Source: an uncultured Bacteroidota bacterium
Lineage (GTDB): Bacteria > Bacteroidota > Bacteroidia > Flavobacteriales_F > PHOS-HE28
DNA length: 63,663 bases
Assembly (NCBI GenBank): GCA_902826215.1
Contig: CADEDY010000021.1
Span: 1 to 63,663 of the forward strand
Direction: 5' to 3'
Below are positions 1-8,389 of this stretch, piece by piece. Position numbers and translations under genes: made by a program. The notes under the pieces were generated by a model that was not told the DNA's origin, did not search any database, and was given only the letters and a program-made list of their open reading frames with translations. The stretch's first letter is position 1. Each line of letters opens with the position of its first letter.

Positions 1-90
1 GTGATCATCCTAGGCATCGGCGTATGGATGTTCGCCATGGACCGAAGATTGACCAAGTTGGAACGCGACACGAGGAAGCGGCACGTTTGA
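1..90 (+). CDS. CcmD-like small membrane protein (3' fragment)
   Basis: Only the last 29 codons lie in the window, read in frame from base 1 to the TGA at 88-90. The visible peptide is a hydrophobic stretch (VIILGIGVWMF) followed by a basic, polar tail (DRRLTKLERDTRKRH). A single membrane helix followed by a short Arg/Lys/Glu tail is the usual form of the small CcmD-like proteins that stand before ccmE in Bacteroidota cytochrome c maturation clusters, where CcmD helps release holo-CcmE from the CcmABC haem exporter. The identification rests on this form and on the position 31 bases before ccmE; the true start is outside the window. No gene symbol is given because such short proteins are poorly conserved. 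Confidence 0.6.
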   Translation: MIILGIGVWMFAMDRRLTKLERDTRKRHV

Positions 91-121
91 TGACCGACCG
101 AACACGATTAGACCAGACGCC

Positions 122-511
122 ATGAAACGCTCCCACATCATCGCCATCGTCATCATCGCCGTCGCCATCGGGGCATTGGTGGGATCACTTTACGACAGCA
201 GTACCTACGCCGACCTGGGACAGGCCCTCTCCAATCCGGGCAAGGAATACCACGTGGTCGGCACGTTGGATCGTTCGCAGGAGATCGTCTACGAGCCGAG
301 TATGAACGCCAGCCTCACGAGTTTCAGCATGCGTGATCTACAGGGTCGCACGTGCCGTGTGCATCTAGCGAAAGCGAAGCCACAGGATCTCGAGCGCAGT
401 GAGCGGTTGGTTCTGATCGGCGAAGCCAATGCGAACGGTGATTTCGAAGCGCGGGACATGTTGATGAAGTGCCCGAGCAAATACAACGAAGAGAACAAGG
501 TCGAGGGTTGA
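122..511 (+). CDS. ccmE: Cytochrome c maturation haem chaperone CcmE, Cys-type (CXXXY)
   Basis: CcmE is a membrane-anchored periplasmic haem chaperone that takes haem from CcmC and passes it to the CcmF ligase. The 129-residue product has an N-terminal membrane anchor (residues about 5-24, IIAIVIIAVAIGALVG) and an OB-fold-sized soluble domain; 'VVGTLDRSQEIVYEP' and 'LIGEANANGDFEARDMLMKC' are typical CcmE strands. In the classical protein haem attaches to a His in an HXXXY motif. Here the corresponding motif is CPSKY, Cys117 to Tyr121, i.e. CXXXY, the variant described for the system I* branch found in some Deltaproteobacteria and archaea. The gene sits between the ccmD-like fragment and ccmF. 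Family assignment is firm; covalent haem binding to Cys117 is inferred from the motif. Confidence 0.92.
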   Translation: MKRSHIIAIVIIAVAIGALVGSLYDSSTYADLGQALSNPGKEYHVVGTLDRSQEIVYEPSMNASLTSFSMRDLQGRTCRVHLAKAKPQDLERSERLVLIGEANANGDFEARDMLMKCPSKYNEENKVEG

Positions 512-548
512 GGCGTGGTGGTTGTCGATTTGATCGTTGAACCGGAGC

Positions 549-3416
549 ATGGTTGAATACATCGGAGAACATCTTTGGGCCGGGCAGCTGGGCCATGCCT
601 TGGCGATCATCTCGCTCGTGGGTGCAGGGCTCGGAACCTTGGGTTTCTTTCTAGGCACGGCGCGCAATTCCATTGAATGGGCACGTCTTGGACGCATCGG
701 ATTCCGACTGCATTCAGTAGCCGTGGTCGGCATCGTGGTGACGTTGTTCACCATGCTGTTCAACCATTGGTTCGAGTACGATTACGTCTGGAAGCACAGC
801 AACTTGCAGATGCCGCTCAAGTTCATCGCGAGCTGCTTCTGGGAAGGACAGGAAGGCTCCTTTCTGCTGTGGACCTTCTGGCACATGGTATTGGGGAATG
901 TTTTTATCTGGCGTTCGCGGAACGGCCAGGCATTGGCACCGTGGGAAAGTCCGGTGATGACGGTGATCTCCAGCGTGCAAGTATTCTTGGCAACCATGCT
1001 GTTGGGCATCTATGTCGGTGACATCCGTGTTGGAAGTAGCCCATTCCTGTTGATCCGTGAGTTACCGGAGAATATCGGCTTGCCATGGACCGGCATGGCC
1101 AACTACCTCCGTGCGATCCCTCAATTCTCCGATGGTCGCGGTTTGAATCCGTTGTTGCAGAACTACTGGATGGTGATCCACCCACCGACCTTGTTCCTTG
1201 GTTTCGCCTCTACGCTCATACCCTTCGCATTCGCGATCGCTGGTCTCTGGAAGGGTGACAAGCGCGGATGGATCGCTCCTGCCCTGCCCTGGACCTACTT
1301 CGGCATCATGATCCTCGGCACCGGTATTTTGATGGGCGGTGCTTGGGCGTATGAAGCATTGAGCTTTGGTGGATTCTGGGCCTGGGACCCAGTGGAGAAC
1401 GCTTCATTGGTGCCTTGGCTCACCCTTGTTGGGGCAGGCCATTTGATGTTGGTGAACAAGCGCAAACCCACCGCGCTCTTCAGCCTGTTCCTCCTCACGT
1501 TGATCACCTTCATTCTCATCCTCTACTCCACCTTCCTCACACGTAGCGGGGTGCTAGGCGATACAAGCGTCCACAGCTTCACCGGCGATGGCATGTTGCC
1601 CGGGCTGTTGTTCTTCCTCTTGTTCTTCACCACGCTCAGCGTGATGATGTTGCTGAATGACCGTTCGGATCGTCGGTTCTTCCTGCTCCTATCCCTGGTG
1701 CTATTGGTCATCGGTATTGGCTTCCGAATTCAGGTACAAGCCATTCTGCTTTTCGGGGCCATCTGCATCGGCATGTTGGTGAACGCCTATCGCAACGGTT
1801 TTGCCAGCAAGGAACCGGAGGAGTCCCTATGGTCGCGTGAATTCTGGCTGTTCATCGGTTCACTGGTGCTGTTGTTGAGCGCCGTGCAGATCACCTTCAG
1901 CACATCGGTACCTGTGTGGAACCTCTTGCTCGAACCCTTGAGCCCGATGTTCTGGTGGCTCGCCGACCACACGGACCTCGCCTTCTTCCGCGAACTCGCT
2001 GATGCGCGCATGGCCCCACCAAGCGAGGCGATCCAACACTACAACAAGTGGCAGATCCCGTTTGCCTTCATCGTCACCTTGCTCGTCGCTTTCACCCAAT
2101 ACCTGCGTTGGAAGGACAGCGATCTGAAGAGGTTCCGACAGCAGATCGGCATTTCACTCGCGCTCTCATTGGTGCTCGCGATCCTTGGTGTGTACTTCCT
2201 CGAGTACAGCCTGATGGAGTGGCAACTCGTCCTGCTCTTGTTCTCGGCCATTTTCGCCATTGTCGCTAACGCACTGTACATCCCACGGGTACTCAAAGGT
2301 CGATTGAAGAACGCCGGTGCCTCCGTGGCTCACGTCGGTTTCGCGCTCGTCCTCCTGGGCGCGCTCATCAGTACCAGTCGACAGAACGAGGTGAGCCGCA
2401 ACACCCGCAACATGGATCTCCGTTTCTTGAGCGATGGTTTCGACAACAGCGAGGATATCCTGCTTTACCGTGGCGATACACTTCGCATGGGCGACCACTT
2501 CGTTCACTATCGCGAAAAGCGGCAGGAAGGCGTGAACCTCTTCTACGAGATGGATTACTTCTCGGTGGAACCGCGGCACTATTCCAAAGGTGATACGGTG
2601 CGCGTTGGGGATATGCTCTTCACTGCGCTTGATGCGCACCAAGCAGGAATGTACTTCTTGGAGGATCAGCCTACTCACTGGGATCCTATGGAGAATTTCA
2701 CGCGTCGGGATCTTTGGTATGCCTCGGAATGGACCTCCGCGAAACCCGGGTCACGCGATTTCGAATTGGCACCCTTCATCCAGATCAATCCACGCTTCGG
2801 AAATGTCGCCGAACCAAGCACCAAGCATTGGCTCGATCGCGACCTGTACACCCATGTGCGGTATGCCGACATGACCATGGCCAGCGATACCGCCGATGAC
2901 TCGTGGATGCCGGATCGCCTGTTCGAGAAGCACGTTGGTGACACCATCATCACGCCATCGGCGATGGCGATCATCGATAGCGTGTACATGGTGAAGGACA
3001 GTGTGACCAGGGAGATGCTCGGTGAGCGGTACACCGTGTATGCAGCTCGTTTGCGGGTGCGCGATCTCTACCAGCGCGACCGCTGGTTCGAAGCCAAGCC
3101 CTTGGTGATCTATGCCGATGGGCAACCCGTAATGGGCAAGGCGGCGGAGTTGGAGTCGTTGCGGATCCGATACAGCTTGGCCACGGTGCAGATGGATCAG
3201 CCCCCGGTCATAGGTCACAGTGGCCCGATACCCGGTTCTGGAGGGAATACGACCATCGGCCTGAACATTGCCGAATCGGAATTCCTCGTGCTCCAGGCGA
3301 TCGTCTTCCCCGGTATCAATATCCTGTGGATCGGCTGCGTGCTGCTCTTCTTGGGAACCGGGATGGCGGTTTCCCAGCGGGTTGCCGGAAGATCCGCCTC
3401 CGCTGGCGACCAATAG
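549..3416 (+). CDS. ccmF: Haem lyase CcmF/CcsA-family cytochrome c assembly protein
   Basis: Large polytopic inner-membrane protein (955 residues) that ligates haem to apocytochromes c on the periplasmic side. The signature tryptophan-rich WWD segment is clear at about residues 266-290 (WAYEALSFGGFWAWD then PVENAS), and histidines in predicted loops (for example NHWFEYDYVWKH near residue 75 and MVIHPPTLFLG near 205) fit the axial haem ligands of the family. Many membrane helices fill residues 10-640; a periplasmic domain of about 250 residues follows, closed by a last helix near residues 915-940. The ATG at 549 is preferred; an in-frame TTG at 537 would add four residues. It lies 37 bases after ccmE and is presumably cotranscribed with it. 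Length is greater than proteobacterial CcmF (about 650) because of the C-terminal soluble part, as usual in Bacteroidota. Confidence 0.9.
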   Translation: MVEYIGEHLWAGQLGHALAIISLVGAGLGTLGFFLGTARNSIEWARLGRIGFRLHSVAVVGIVVTLFTMLFNHWFEYDYVWKHSNLQMPLKFIASCFWEGQEGSFLLWTFWHMVLGNVFIWRSRNGQALAPWESPVMTVISSVQVFLATMLLGIYVGDIRVGSSPFLLIRELPENIGLPWTGMANYLRAIPQFSDGRGLNPLLQNYWMVIHPPTLFLGFASTLIPFAFAIAGLWKGDKRGWIAPALPWTYFGIMILGTGILMGGAWAYEALSFGGFWAWDPVENASLVPWLTLVGAGHLMLVNKRKPTALFSLFLLTLITFILILYSTFLTRSGVLGDTSVHSFTGDGMLPGLLFFLLFFTTLSVMMLLNDRSDRRFFLLLSLVLLVIGIGFRIQVQAILLFGAICIGMLVNAYRNGFASKEPEESLWSREFWLFIGSLVLLLSAVQITFSTSVPVWNLLLEPLSPMFWWLADHTDLAFFRELADARMAPPSEAIQHYNKWQIPFAFIVTLLVAFTQYLRWKDSDLKRFRQQIGISLALSLVLAILGVYFLEYSLMEWQLVLLLFSAIFAIVANALYIPRVLKGRLKNAGASVAHVGFALVLLGALISTSRQNEVSRNTRNMDLRFLSDGFDNSEDILLYRGDTLRMGDHFVHYREKRQEGVNLFYEMDYFSVEPRHYSKGDTVRVGDMLFTALDAHQAGMYFLEDQPTHWDPMENFTRRDLWYASEWTSAKPGSRDFELAPFIQINPRFGNVAEPSTKHWLDRDLYTHVRYADMTMASDTADDSWMPDRLFEKHVGDTIITPSAMAIIDSVYMVKDSVTREMLGERYTVYAARLRVRDLYQRDRWFEAKPLVIYADGQPVMGKAAELESLRIRYSLATVQMDQPPVIGHSGPIPGSGGNTTIGLNIAESEFLVLQAIVFPGINILWIGCVLLFLGTGMAVSQRVAGRSASAGDQ

Positions 3417-3543
3417 CACTTGGGAACTTGGACGGAAGGCCGTAACATTGCACCGTAGTCTTCAGGACCCGAGCAACCGTCACAGGACGGAACTTGACCC
3501 TTGGTCCAACACGATCTTCCTTCACACCGCGTTCGATCAACAT

Positions 3544-3560
3544 AGGCCCAACGGGCTTTT
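3544..3560 (+). terminator. Possible attenuator hairpin in the rho leader
   Basis: Bases 3544-3549 (AGGCCC) can pair with 3553-3558 (GGGCTT, with one G-U pair) around an AAC loop, followed directly by Ts. The hairpin lies 51 bases upstream of the rho start codon in a 194-base leader. Rho genes are commonly autoregulated by premature termination in their leader, so a role as attenuator is conceivable. The stem is short, hence low confidence. Confidence 0.25.
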
Positions 3561-3610
3561 CCATCCGATCCGCCATTCGGCCTAAAGGCCAAAACCTACA
3601 CCACTCGTCC

Positions 3611-5518
3611 ATGTATGACCAGACCGCACTGAGCGGAATGAAGCTCTCCGAGTTGAAGGAGATCGCCCGCCAGTTGAATCTGAAGAAGGCGGAAACGCTG
3701 AAGAAGCAGGACCTGATCGCCAAGATCCTCGATAACCAACCGGCGGCCAAGGGCGAAAAGACCAAGCCCATTGGACCGAAGTTCGTTGGTGACGACAATG
3801 ACATCATCGCGATGGCGACGGCGGATGAGATCGTGCAGGAAGTGGATCCTGATCCCCCACCGGTTCCAGAAGGTGACGAGGACCATGACGACGACGACGA
3901 CGACGATGAGGATGGCGGTGACAGTGAGGATGATGAAGAGGAGAATTCAACGGATGAAGAAGCTACCGCAACCGCTCCAGCAATTGAAGCTCCGGTAGTC
4001 GCAGAGCGGCCGCAGGAGCGTCAGCGCAACGACCGACGCGAGCGCCAATATCGCGACGAGCCGAACAAGGACGACCGTCAACAACCGAATGGTCGGGCCG
4101 ATGACGGGAACGACCGACGTGATCAACAACGCAACGACCGACGCGATCAACCCCAACGTGGTGATCGTGATCAACGCAACCCACAGGATCGTCAGCAAGG
4201 CGAAGGCAGCCGCGATCAACAACAACGTGGTGACCGCAACCAACAGCGCGGACCTGATCGTGATCAACAACGCGGAGATCGAGACCAACAGCAACGTGGA
4301 GACCGCGATCAACAGCCACGCGGAGACCGTGATCAACAGCAGCGCGGCGATCGTGATCCACGCAACCAACAGGACCGACAGCCGCAGCGCGAGCAGTTCA
4401 ACTTCGATGCTTTCGTGGAGACCGAAGGGGTACTGGAAGTGATGCCCGAAGGCTACGGTTTCCTGCGCAGTAGCGACTACAACTACTTGGCCTCGCCGGA
4501 TGATGTCTACGTGAACCAGCAGCAGATCAAGCAGTACGGTTTGAAGCTGGGCGATACCGTGCACGGCTATGTGCGCCCCCCACGTGAAGGCGACAAATAC
4601 TTCCCGCTCGTCAAGGTGGATACCATCAACGGCCGTGATCCGGAATGGGTGCGCGACCGTGTACCGTTCAAGTTCCTCACCCCGCTCTTCCCGGATGAGA
4701 AGTTCAACCTTGCGGATAAGGCGACGAACATCAGCATGCGCGTTCTGGACCTCTTCGCCCCGATCGGCAAGGGCCAACGTGGCTTGATCGTAGCGCAACC
4801 AAAGACCGGCAAAACGGTACTGTTGAAGGATGTCGCGAATGCGATCGCGGCCAATCATCCCGAAGCGTACCTGATCGTTCTACTGATCGATGAACGTCCA
4901 GAGGAGGTGACCGACATGGCCCGCAGTGTGAACGCGGAAGTGATCGCGAGCACTTTCGATGAGCCTGCATCACGCCACGTACAGGTCGCAGGCATTGTGC
5001 TGGAGAAAGCAAAAGCCCTCACCGAGTGCGGCCACGATGTGGTGATCCTTCTCGACTCCATTACCCGCCTAGCACGCGCTTACAATACCGTACAACCGGC
5101 CAGTGGCAAGATCCTGAGCGGTGGTGTGGATGCGAATGCCTTGCAGAAGCCCAAACGTTTCTTCGGTGCTGCGCGGAAGATCGAGAACGGCGGCAGCCTG
5201 ACGATCCTCGCTACAGCCCTCGTGGATACCGGAAGTAAGATGGATGAAGTGATCTTCGAAGAGTTCAAAGGCACCGGCAACATGGAACTCGTGCTCGACC
5301 GGAAGATCAGCAACCGACGCATCTTCCCGGCCATCGATATCATGAGCAGCGGTACACGTCGCGATGACCTCCTTCACCACAAGGATGTGCTGCAACGCAC
5401 GTGGATCCTCCGCAAGCACCTCGCCGATATGAACCCGGTCGAAGCCATGGAATTCGTGAAGAAGCACATGGAAGGAACAAAGAGCAACGAGGAGTTCCTG
5501 GTCTCCATGAACGGTTGA
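3611..5518 (+). CDS. rho: Transcription termination factor Rho with long disordered insertion
   Basis: Hexameric RNA helicase that ends transcription. The start chosen is the ATG at 3611, giving [19 protein letters not shown], the typical Rho N-terminal SAP-like helical start; the frame is open further upstream but only from a TTG at 3494. Residues 85-120 are Asp/Glu-rich and residues about 135-263 are an Arg/Gln/Asp/Asn-rich low-complexity segment built of [12 protein letters not shown] units. The RNA-binding cold-shock domain follows (EGYGFLR from residue 280), then the ATPase core with Walker A PKTGKT at 397-402 and Walker B VVILLDS. Total 635 residues against about 420 in E. coli; the excess is the insertion. 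Rho of Bacteroides thetaiotaomicron also carries a disordered insertion that drives phase separation, so a similar property is plausible here. Confidence 0.97.
   Translation: MYDQTALSGMKLSELKEIARQLNLKKAETLKKQDLIAKILDNQPAAKGEKTKPIGPKFVGDDNDIIAMATADEIVQEVDPDPPPVPEGDEDHDDDDDDDEDGGDSEDDEEENSTDEEATATAPAIEAPVVAERPQERQRNDRRERQYRDEPNKDDRQQPNGRADDGNDRRDQQRNDRRDQPQRGDRDQRNPQDRQQGEGSRDQQQRGDRNQQRGPDRDQQRGDRDQQQRGDRDQQPRGDRDQQQRGDRDPRNQQDRQPQREQFNFDAFVETEGVLEVMPEGYGFLRSSDYNYLASPDDVYVNQQQIKQYGLKLGDTVHGYVRPPREGDKYFPLVKVDTINGRDPEWVRDRVPFKFLTPLFPDEKFNLADKATNISMRVLDLFAPIGKGQRGLIVAQPKTGKTVLLKDVANAIAANHPEAYLIVLLIDERPEEVTDMARSVNAEVIASTFDEPASRHVQVAGIVLEKAKALTECGHDVVILLDSITRLARAYNTVQPASGKILSGGVDANALQKPKRFFGAARKIENGGSLTILATALVDTGSKMDEVIFEEFKGTGNMELVLDRKISNRRIFPAIDIMSSGTRRDDLLHHKDVLQRTWILRKHLADMNPVEAMEFVKKHMEGTKSNEEFLVSMNG
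4108..4383 (+). repeat. Degenerate short tandem repeats encoding the Rho RDQQQRGD segment
   Basis: Imperfect units of roughly 24 bases (cgtgatcaacaacgcggaga-like) recur head to tail inside rho and keep frame, encoding arginine/glutamine/aspartate repeats. Exact copy borders are blurred by substitutions at third positions and by units of other lengths, so the limits are approximate. The uninterrupted frame shows that the repeat is coding sequence and not an intergenic array. Confidence 0.75.
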
Positions 5519-5598
5519 TAAGGCTTGATCCACCGCTCGTAGTAAGAAGTTGAGATGACGGGACCCCTCGCACCTCTTGTGAATCGAACCAAGGCTCG

Positions 5599-6075
5599 AT
5601 GAAATTGACCTTGATCACTGCAGGAGCGGTCATCGGTCTGCGTCTACTGCTCTTCAAGATGGGCCGTCCACCAGAGGGCACGGATTTCATGATCGTGCAT
5701 TTCTTGGCGATCGTCACATTGGTCTTCTTCACCGGTCAACGGATGCTATCGGAAGATGCTCGACGTCCGTTCCCGGATCTGCTGCGTGACGGTTTCCGGA
5801 ATGCGGCGCTCTATGCCCTTTTGCTGGGTGCCTTCCTCCTGCTCTACTACAAGGTGATCGAGCCGCACTATTTCGCGGATAAGATCAACGACCTGGTGAG
5901 CCGCGGCGTTGCTGAAGGCCAACCCGAGGACGTGATACGGCCACGAATGGAGCAGTTCTTCACGCCGTTCAACTATGCGAGCATGACCTTCTTCTCGCTC
6001 TTGGCCGTCGGCGTATTCAATGCCTTGGTGATCGGTCTCCTGCACCACAAAGTGCTGCGTCGGCTCAGGCCATGA
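5599..6075 (+). CDS. DUF4199-like integral membrane protein
   Basis: A 158-residue protein with about four membrane helices: one at the N-terminus, one near residues 30-47 (DFMIVHFLAIVTLVFFTG), one near 66-85 (AALYALLLGAFLLLYYKVI) and one near 130-152. The long polar loop between helices 3 and 4 (about residues 90-125, with ADKINDLVSRGV and RPRMEQFF) is the arrangement seen in DUF4199 proteins, a family frequent in Bacteroidota with no assigned function. It follows rho by 80 bases on the same strand. Its last 11 bases overlap the convergent mpl gene, so the two mRNAs have complementary 3' ends. The family call is from shape and composition and is moderate. Confidence 0.65.
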   Translation: MKLTLITAGAVIGLRLLLFKMGRPPEGTDFMIVHFLAIVTLVFFTGQRMLSEDARRPFPDLLRDGFRNAALYALLLGAFLLLYYKVIEPHYFADKINDLVSRGVAEGQPEDVIRPRMEQFFTPFNYASMTFFSLLAVGVFNALVIGLLHHKVLRRLRP

Positions 6076-7429
6076 AGCTCTCGCTCACGGCTTGAAGATC
6101 CAAGCCACCGAAGTTGCCGCTGCTCATCAACAGCAGCACGGCCTCCTCCTTCCGCTCTTCGCGAATGGCACCTAGCACGGCGATCGGGTCGTTCAGGACC
6201 AATAGATCCGGTCGGGCGAATGCGCGCTGAATGCGTTCAGGTGGAATGGGCGGCAGTCGCTTCAACTGCACGGCATGTGGATCGTAGAACACGATCGCAC
6301 GGTCCGCCGCATCCATGCAGCCAGCATACTGATCCAGGAAATTCTCGCTGAGGCTGCTGAAGGTGTGCAGTTCCATGCAGGCAACAAGTTGTCGATCCGG
6401 GAACTGCTCGCGCACCGCTTGTGTCGTCGCTTTCAACTTGCTCGGAGAATGCGCGAAATCCTTGAAGATGGTGTGTTGCTCGTTGCCGCCGATCCGCTCC
6501 AAGCGTTTCGCGGCACCAGTGAAGCTCGCGATCGCCGCATTGAACTCGGCGTCGCCTATACCGAGCAAGTGACAGACATGCCTCGCGCCTTCGAGATTCT
6601 GGAGGTTGTGCTGGCCGAAGACCTTCAATGGTCGATCGCCAGTTTCCGTCTCCAGGATGGTCACACCGTTCTCGATCCGGTGCTTGGGTAGACCGTACGG
6701 GATCCTCTTCGACGTCACCTCCGGATCCTCCGATAGTCGCTTCACCTCCGGATCCTCCTTGCAATAGACCAGCTTACCCCCCGGTTCAATGGCTTCGATG
6801 AACAAGCGGAACTGTTCCACATAGCTCTCGAAGGTCTTGAAGACATTGATGTGATCCCATGCGATCCCACTGATCAGTGCGATGTCCGGTTTGTACAAAT
6901 GGAACTTGGGGACGGGATCCAACGCGGAGGCCAAGTATTCATCCCCTTCAACGATCGCCACTTGACTGTTGGCACTCAACTTCACCATGCAATCAAAGCC
7001 TTCCAATTGCGCGCCGACGAGGTAGTCGAAATCCACCCCAGCATGACGAAGCACATGCACGATCATGCTGGTGATCGTGGTCTTTCCGTGGGATCCACCG
7101 ATCACGACACGCGTCTTGTTCTTGGTGCGCTCGTAGAAGTATGAAGGATAGCTGAACACCGGTACTCCCAATTCCTGCGCACGTTTGAGCTCAGGATTGT
7201 CCAGTCGTGCATGCATGCCAAGAATGACGGCCGAAAGGTCCTTGTGGATCCGGAACGGTTCCCAGCCCAGTTTGTCCGGGAGCAGCCCTAGTCGGTCCAG
7301 ACGGCTACGGCTCGGCTCGAAGATCTCGTCGTCACTGCCGGTCACTTCGAATCCTTGCTGGTGCAGCGCGATCGCCAGATTATGCATGGCGCTTCCGCCG
7401 ATCGCGATGAAATGGACGTTCTTGGACAT
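6065..7429 (-). CDS. mpl: Mur ligase of Mpl type (UDP-MurNAc:L-Ala-gamma-D-Glu-meso-DAP ligase)
   Basis: Cytoplasmic ATP-dependent ligase that, in the Mpl family, rejoins recycled murein tripeptide to UDP-MurNAc. The 454-residue product starts HFIAIGGSAMHNLAIAL, a Rossmann-like N-terminus typical of MurC/Mpl proteins, with GSDDEIFEPSRSRL following. The ATP-binding loop is GGSHGKTT at residues 111-118, and the ligase C-terminal domain contains DFAHSPSKLKAT, the region that replaces the DYAHHP motif of MurC. The ATG at 7429 is preferred over an in-frame TTG at 7435; a CACATTTG element stands 3 bases upstream. The gene is convergent with the DUF4199 gene. Paralogue MurC cannot be excluded on chemistry alone, but the SAMHNLA start and length favour Mpl. 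Confidence 0.88.
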   Translation of the reverse strand: MSKNVHFIAIGGSAMHNLAIALHQQGFEVTGSDDEIFEPSRSRLDRLGLLPDKLGWEPFRIHKDLSAVILGMHARLDNPELKRAQELGVPVFSYPSYFYERTKNKTRVVIGGSHGKTTITSMIVHVLRHAGVDFDYLVGAQLEGFDCMVKLSANSQVAIVEGDEYLASALDPVPKFHLYKPDIALISGIAWDHINVFKTFESYVEQFRLFIEAIEPGGKLVYCKEDPEVKRLSEDPEVTSKRIPYGLPKHRIENGVTILETETGDRPLKVFGQHNLQNLEGARHVCHLLGIGDAEFNAAIASFTGAAKRLERIGGNEQHTIFKDFAHSPSKLKATTQAVREQFPDRQLVACMELHTFSSLSENFLDQYAGCMDAADRAIVFYDPHAVQLKRLPPIPPERIQRAFARPDLLVLNDPIAVLGAIREERKEEAVLLLMSSGNFGGLDLQAVSESFMA

Positions 7430-7432
7430 GTG

Positions 7433-7440
7433 CAAATGTG
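7433..7440 (-). promoter_or_regulatory. Possible -7 promoter element of mpl
   Basis: On the reverse strand CACATTTG, one mismatch from the Bacteroidota -7 consensus TAnnTTTG, ends 3 bases before the mpl ATG. If used, the transcript would start at or just inside the coding region. No matching -33 TTTG was found. Confidence 0.3.
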
Positions 7441-7516
7441 CTCATGTCGGCTGCTGCTGGCGTGACGATCGTGATCCAACTGCCAACGATGGCCTGTCAA
7501 TTCCGAACTTCGTACC

Positions 7517-8380
7517 ATGACCCTTCACCCGATCGATACCGGTTTCTTCAAGTTGGACGGCGGCGCCATGTTCGGTGTTGTGCCCAAGACGTTATGGAGC
7601 AAACAGCATCCACCCGATGCGAACAACCTGTGCACCTGGGCCATGCGCTGCCTGTTGATCGAAGAAGGTGATCGGCTGATCCTGGTCGACAACGGTATCG
7701 GCGACAAACAGGACGCGAAATTCTTCGGGCATTATGACCTGCATGGCGATGCCACGTTGAATGGTTCCTTGCAGAAGGCCGGATTTTCGAGAGATGATAT
7801 CACGGATGTCTTCCTCACGCACCTGCACTTCGATCATTGTGGCGGAAGCATCGTGCGGAACGGCGATGGTTTTGCGTCAGCCTTCCGGAATGCCATGTAT
7901 TGGAGCAACGAGTATCACTGGCGTTGGGCGACCGAACCCAATCCGCGCGAGAAGGCGTCCTTCCTCAAGGAGAATATCCTTCCGATCCAAGAAAGCGGGC
8001 AATTGAAGTTCGTTCATCTCGGTCGAGGTAACGCTGAGGAGAACGTGCACCTCGAAGCCGTGATGCCGAACATGGATGTATTCGTCGTGAATGGCCACAC
8101 CGACGCGATGATGATCCCCTTGATCCACTACAAAGGCCGCGTGGTGGCCTTCATGGCCGATCTGCTACCGAGCATCCATCACATTCCTCTGCCATGGGTA
8201 ATGGCCTACGACACGCGTCCATTGCTCACCTTGAACGAGAAGAAGGAACTCCTCGAACTCGCTGCAGACAAGGACTTCGTGCTCTTCTTCGAGCACGACC
8301 CGGTCATCCAATGCTGCACGGTTAAACGCACGGAGAAAGGCATTCGACTGAAGGAGGTGTTCCCATTGAGCGCTCTGTGA
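7517..8380 (+). CDS. MBL-fold metallo-hydrolase
   Basis: A 287-residue metallo-beta-lactamase-fold enzyme. The metal-binding motif is HLHFDH at residues 102-107 (His102, His104, Asp106, His107), with a further histidine in VVNGHTDAM and an aspartate in FMADLLP as expected for the second metal site. The N-terminus (LHPIDTGFFKLDGGAMFG) and VDNGIGDK are typical of the lactonase-like YtnP/AiiA branch, whose members open acyl lactones or similar esters; the natural substrate here cannot be told from sequence. No signal peptide is visible, so it is probably cytoplasmic. It diverges from mpl and converges on comEC, leaving only nine bases between the two stop ends. Fold and metal ligands are certain, substrate is not. 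Confidence 0.88.
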   Translation: MTLHPIDTGFFKLDGGAMFGVVPKTLWSKQHPPDANNLCTWAMRCLLIEEGDRLILVDNGIGDKQDAKFFGHYDLHGDATLNGSLQKAGFSRDDITDVFLTHLHFDHCGGSIVRNGDGFASAFRNAMYWSNEYHWRWATEPNPREKASFLKENILPIQESGQLKFVHLGRGNAEENVHLEAVMPNMDVFVVNGHTDAMMIPLIHYKGRVVAFMADLLPSIHHIPLPWVMAYDTRPLLTLNEKKELLELAADKDFVLFFEHDPVIQCCTVKRTEKGIRLKEVFPLSAL

Positions 8381-8389
8381 ACGGATCCA

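Noticed and set aside
4108..4383. Short repeated units that might suggest a CRISPR-like or regulatory array
   Set aside because: They lie within rho, keep the frame and encode the RDQQ-rich segment; units differ in length and there are no spacers.
3947..4858. Reverse-strand open frame of 303 codons across the middle of rho
   Set aside because: It mirrors the biased composition of the rho repeat; rho is clearly the real gene, and the reverse product has hydrophobic low-complexity sequence without family features.
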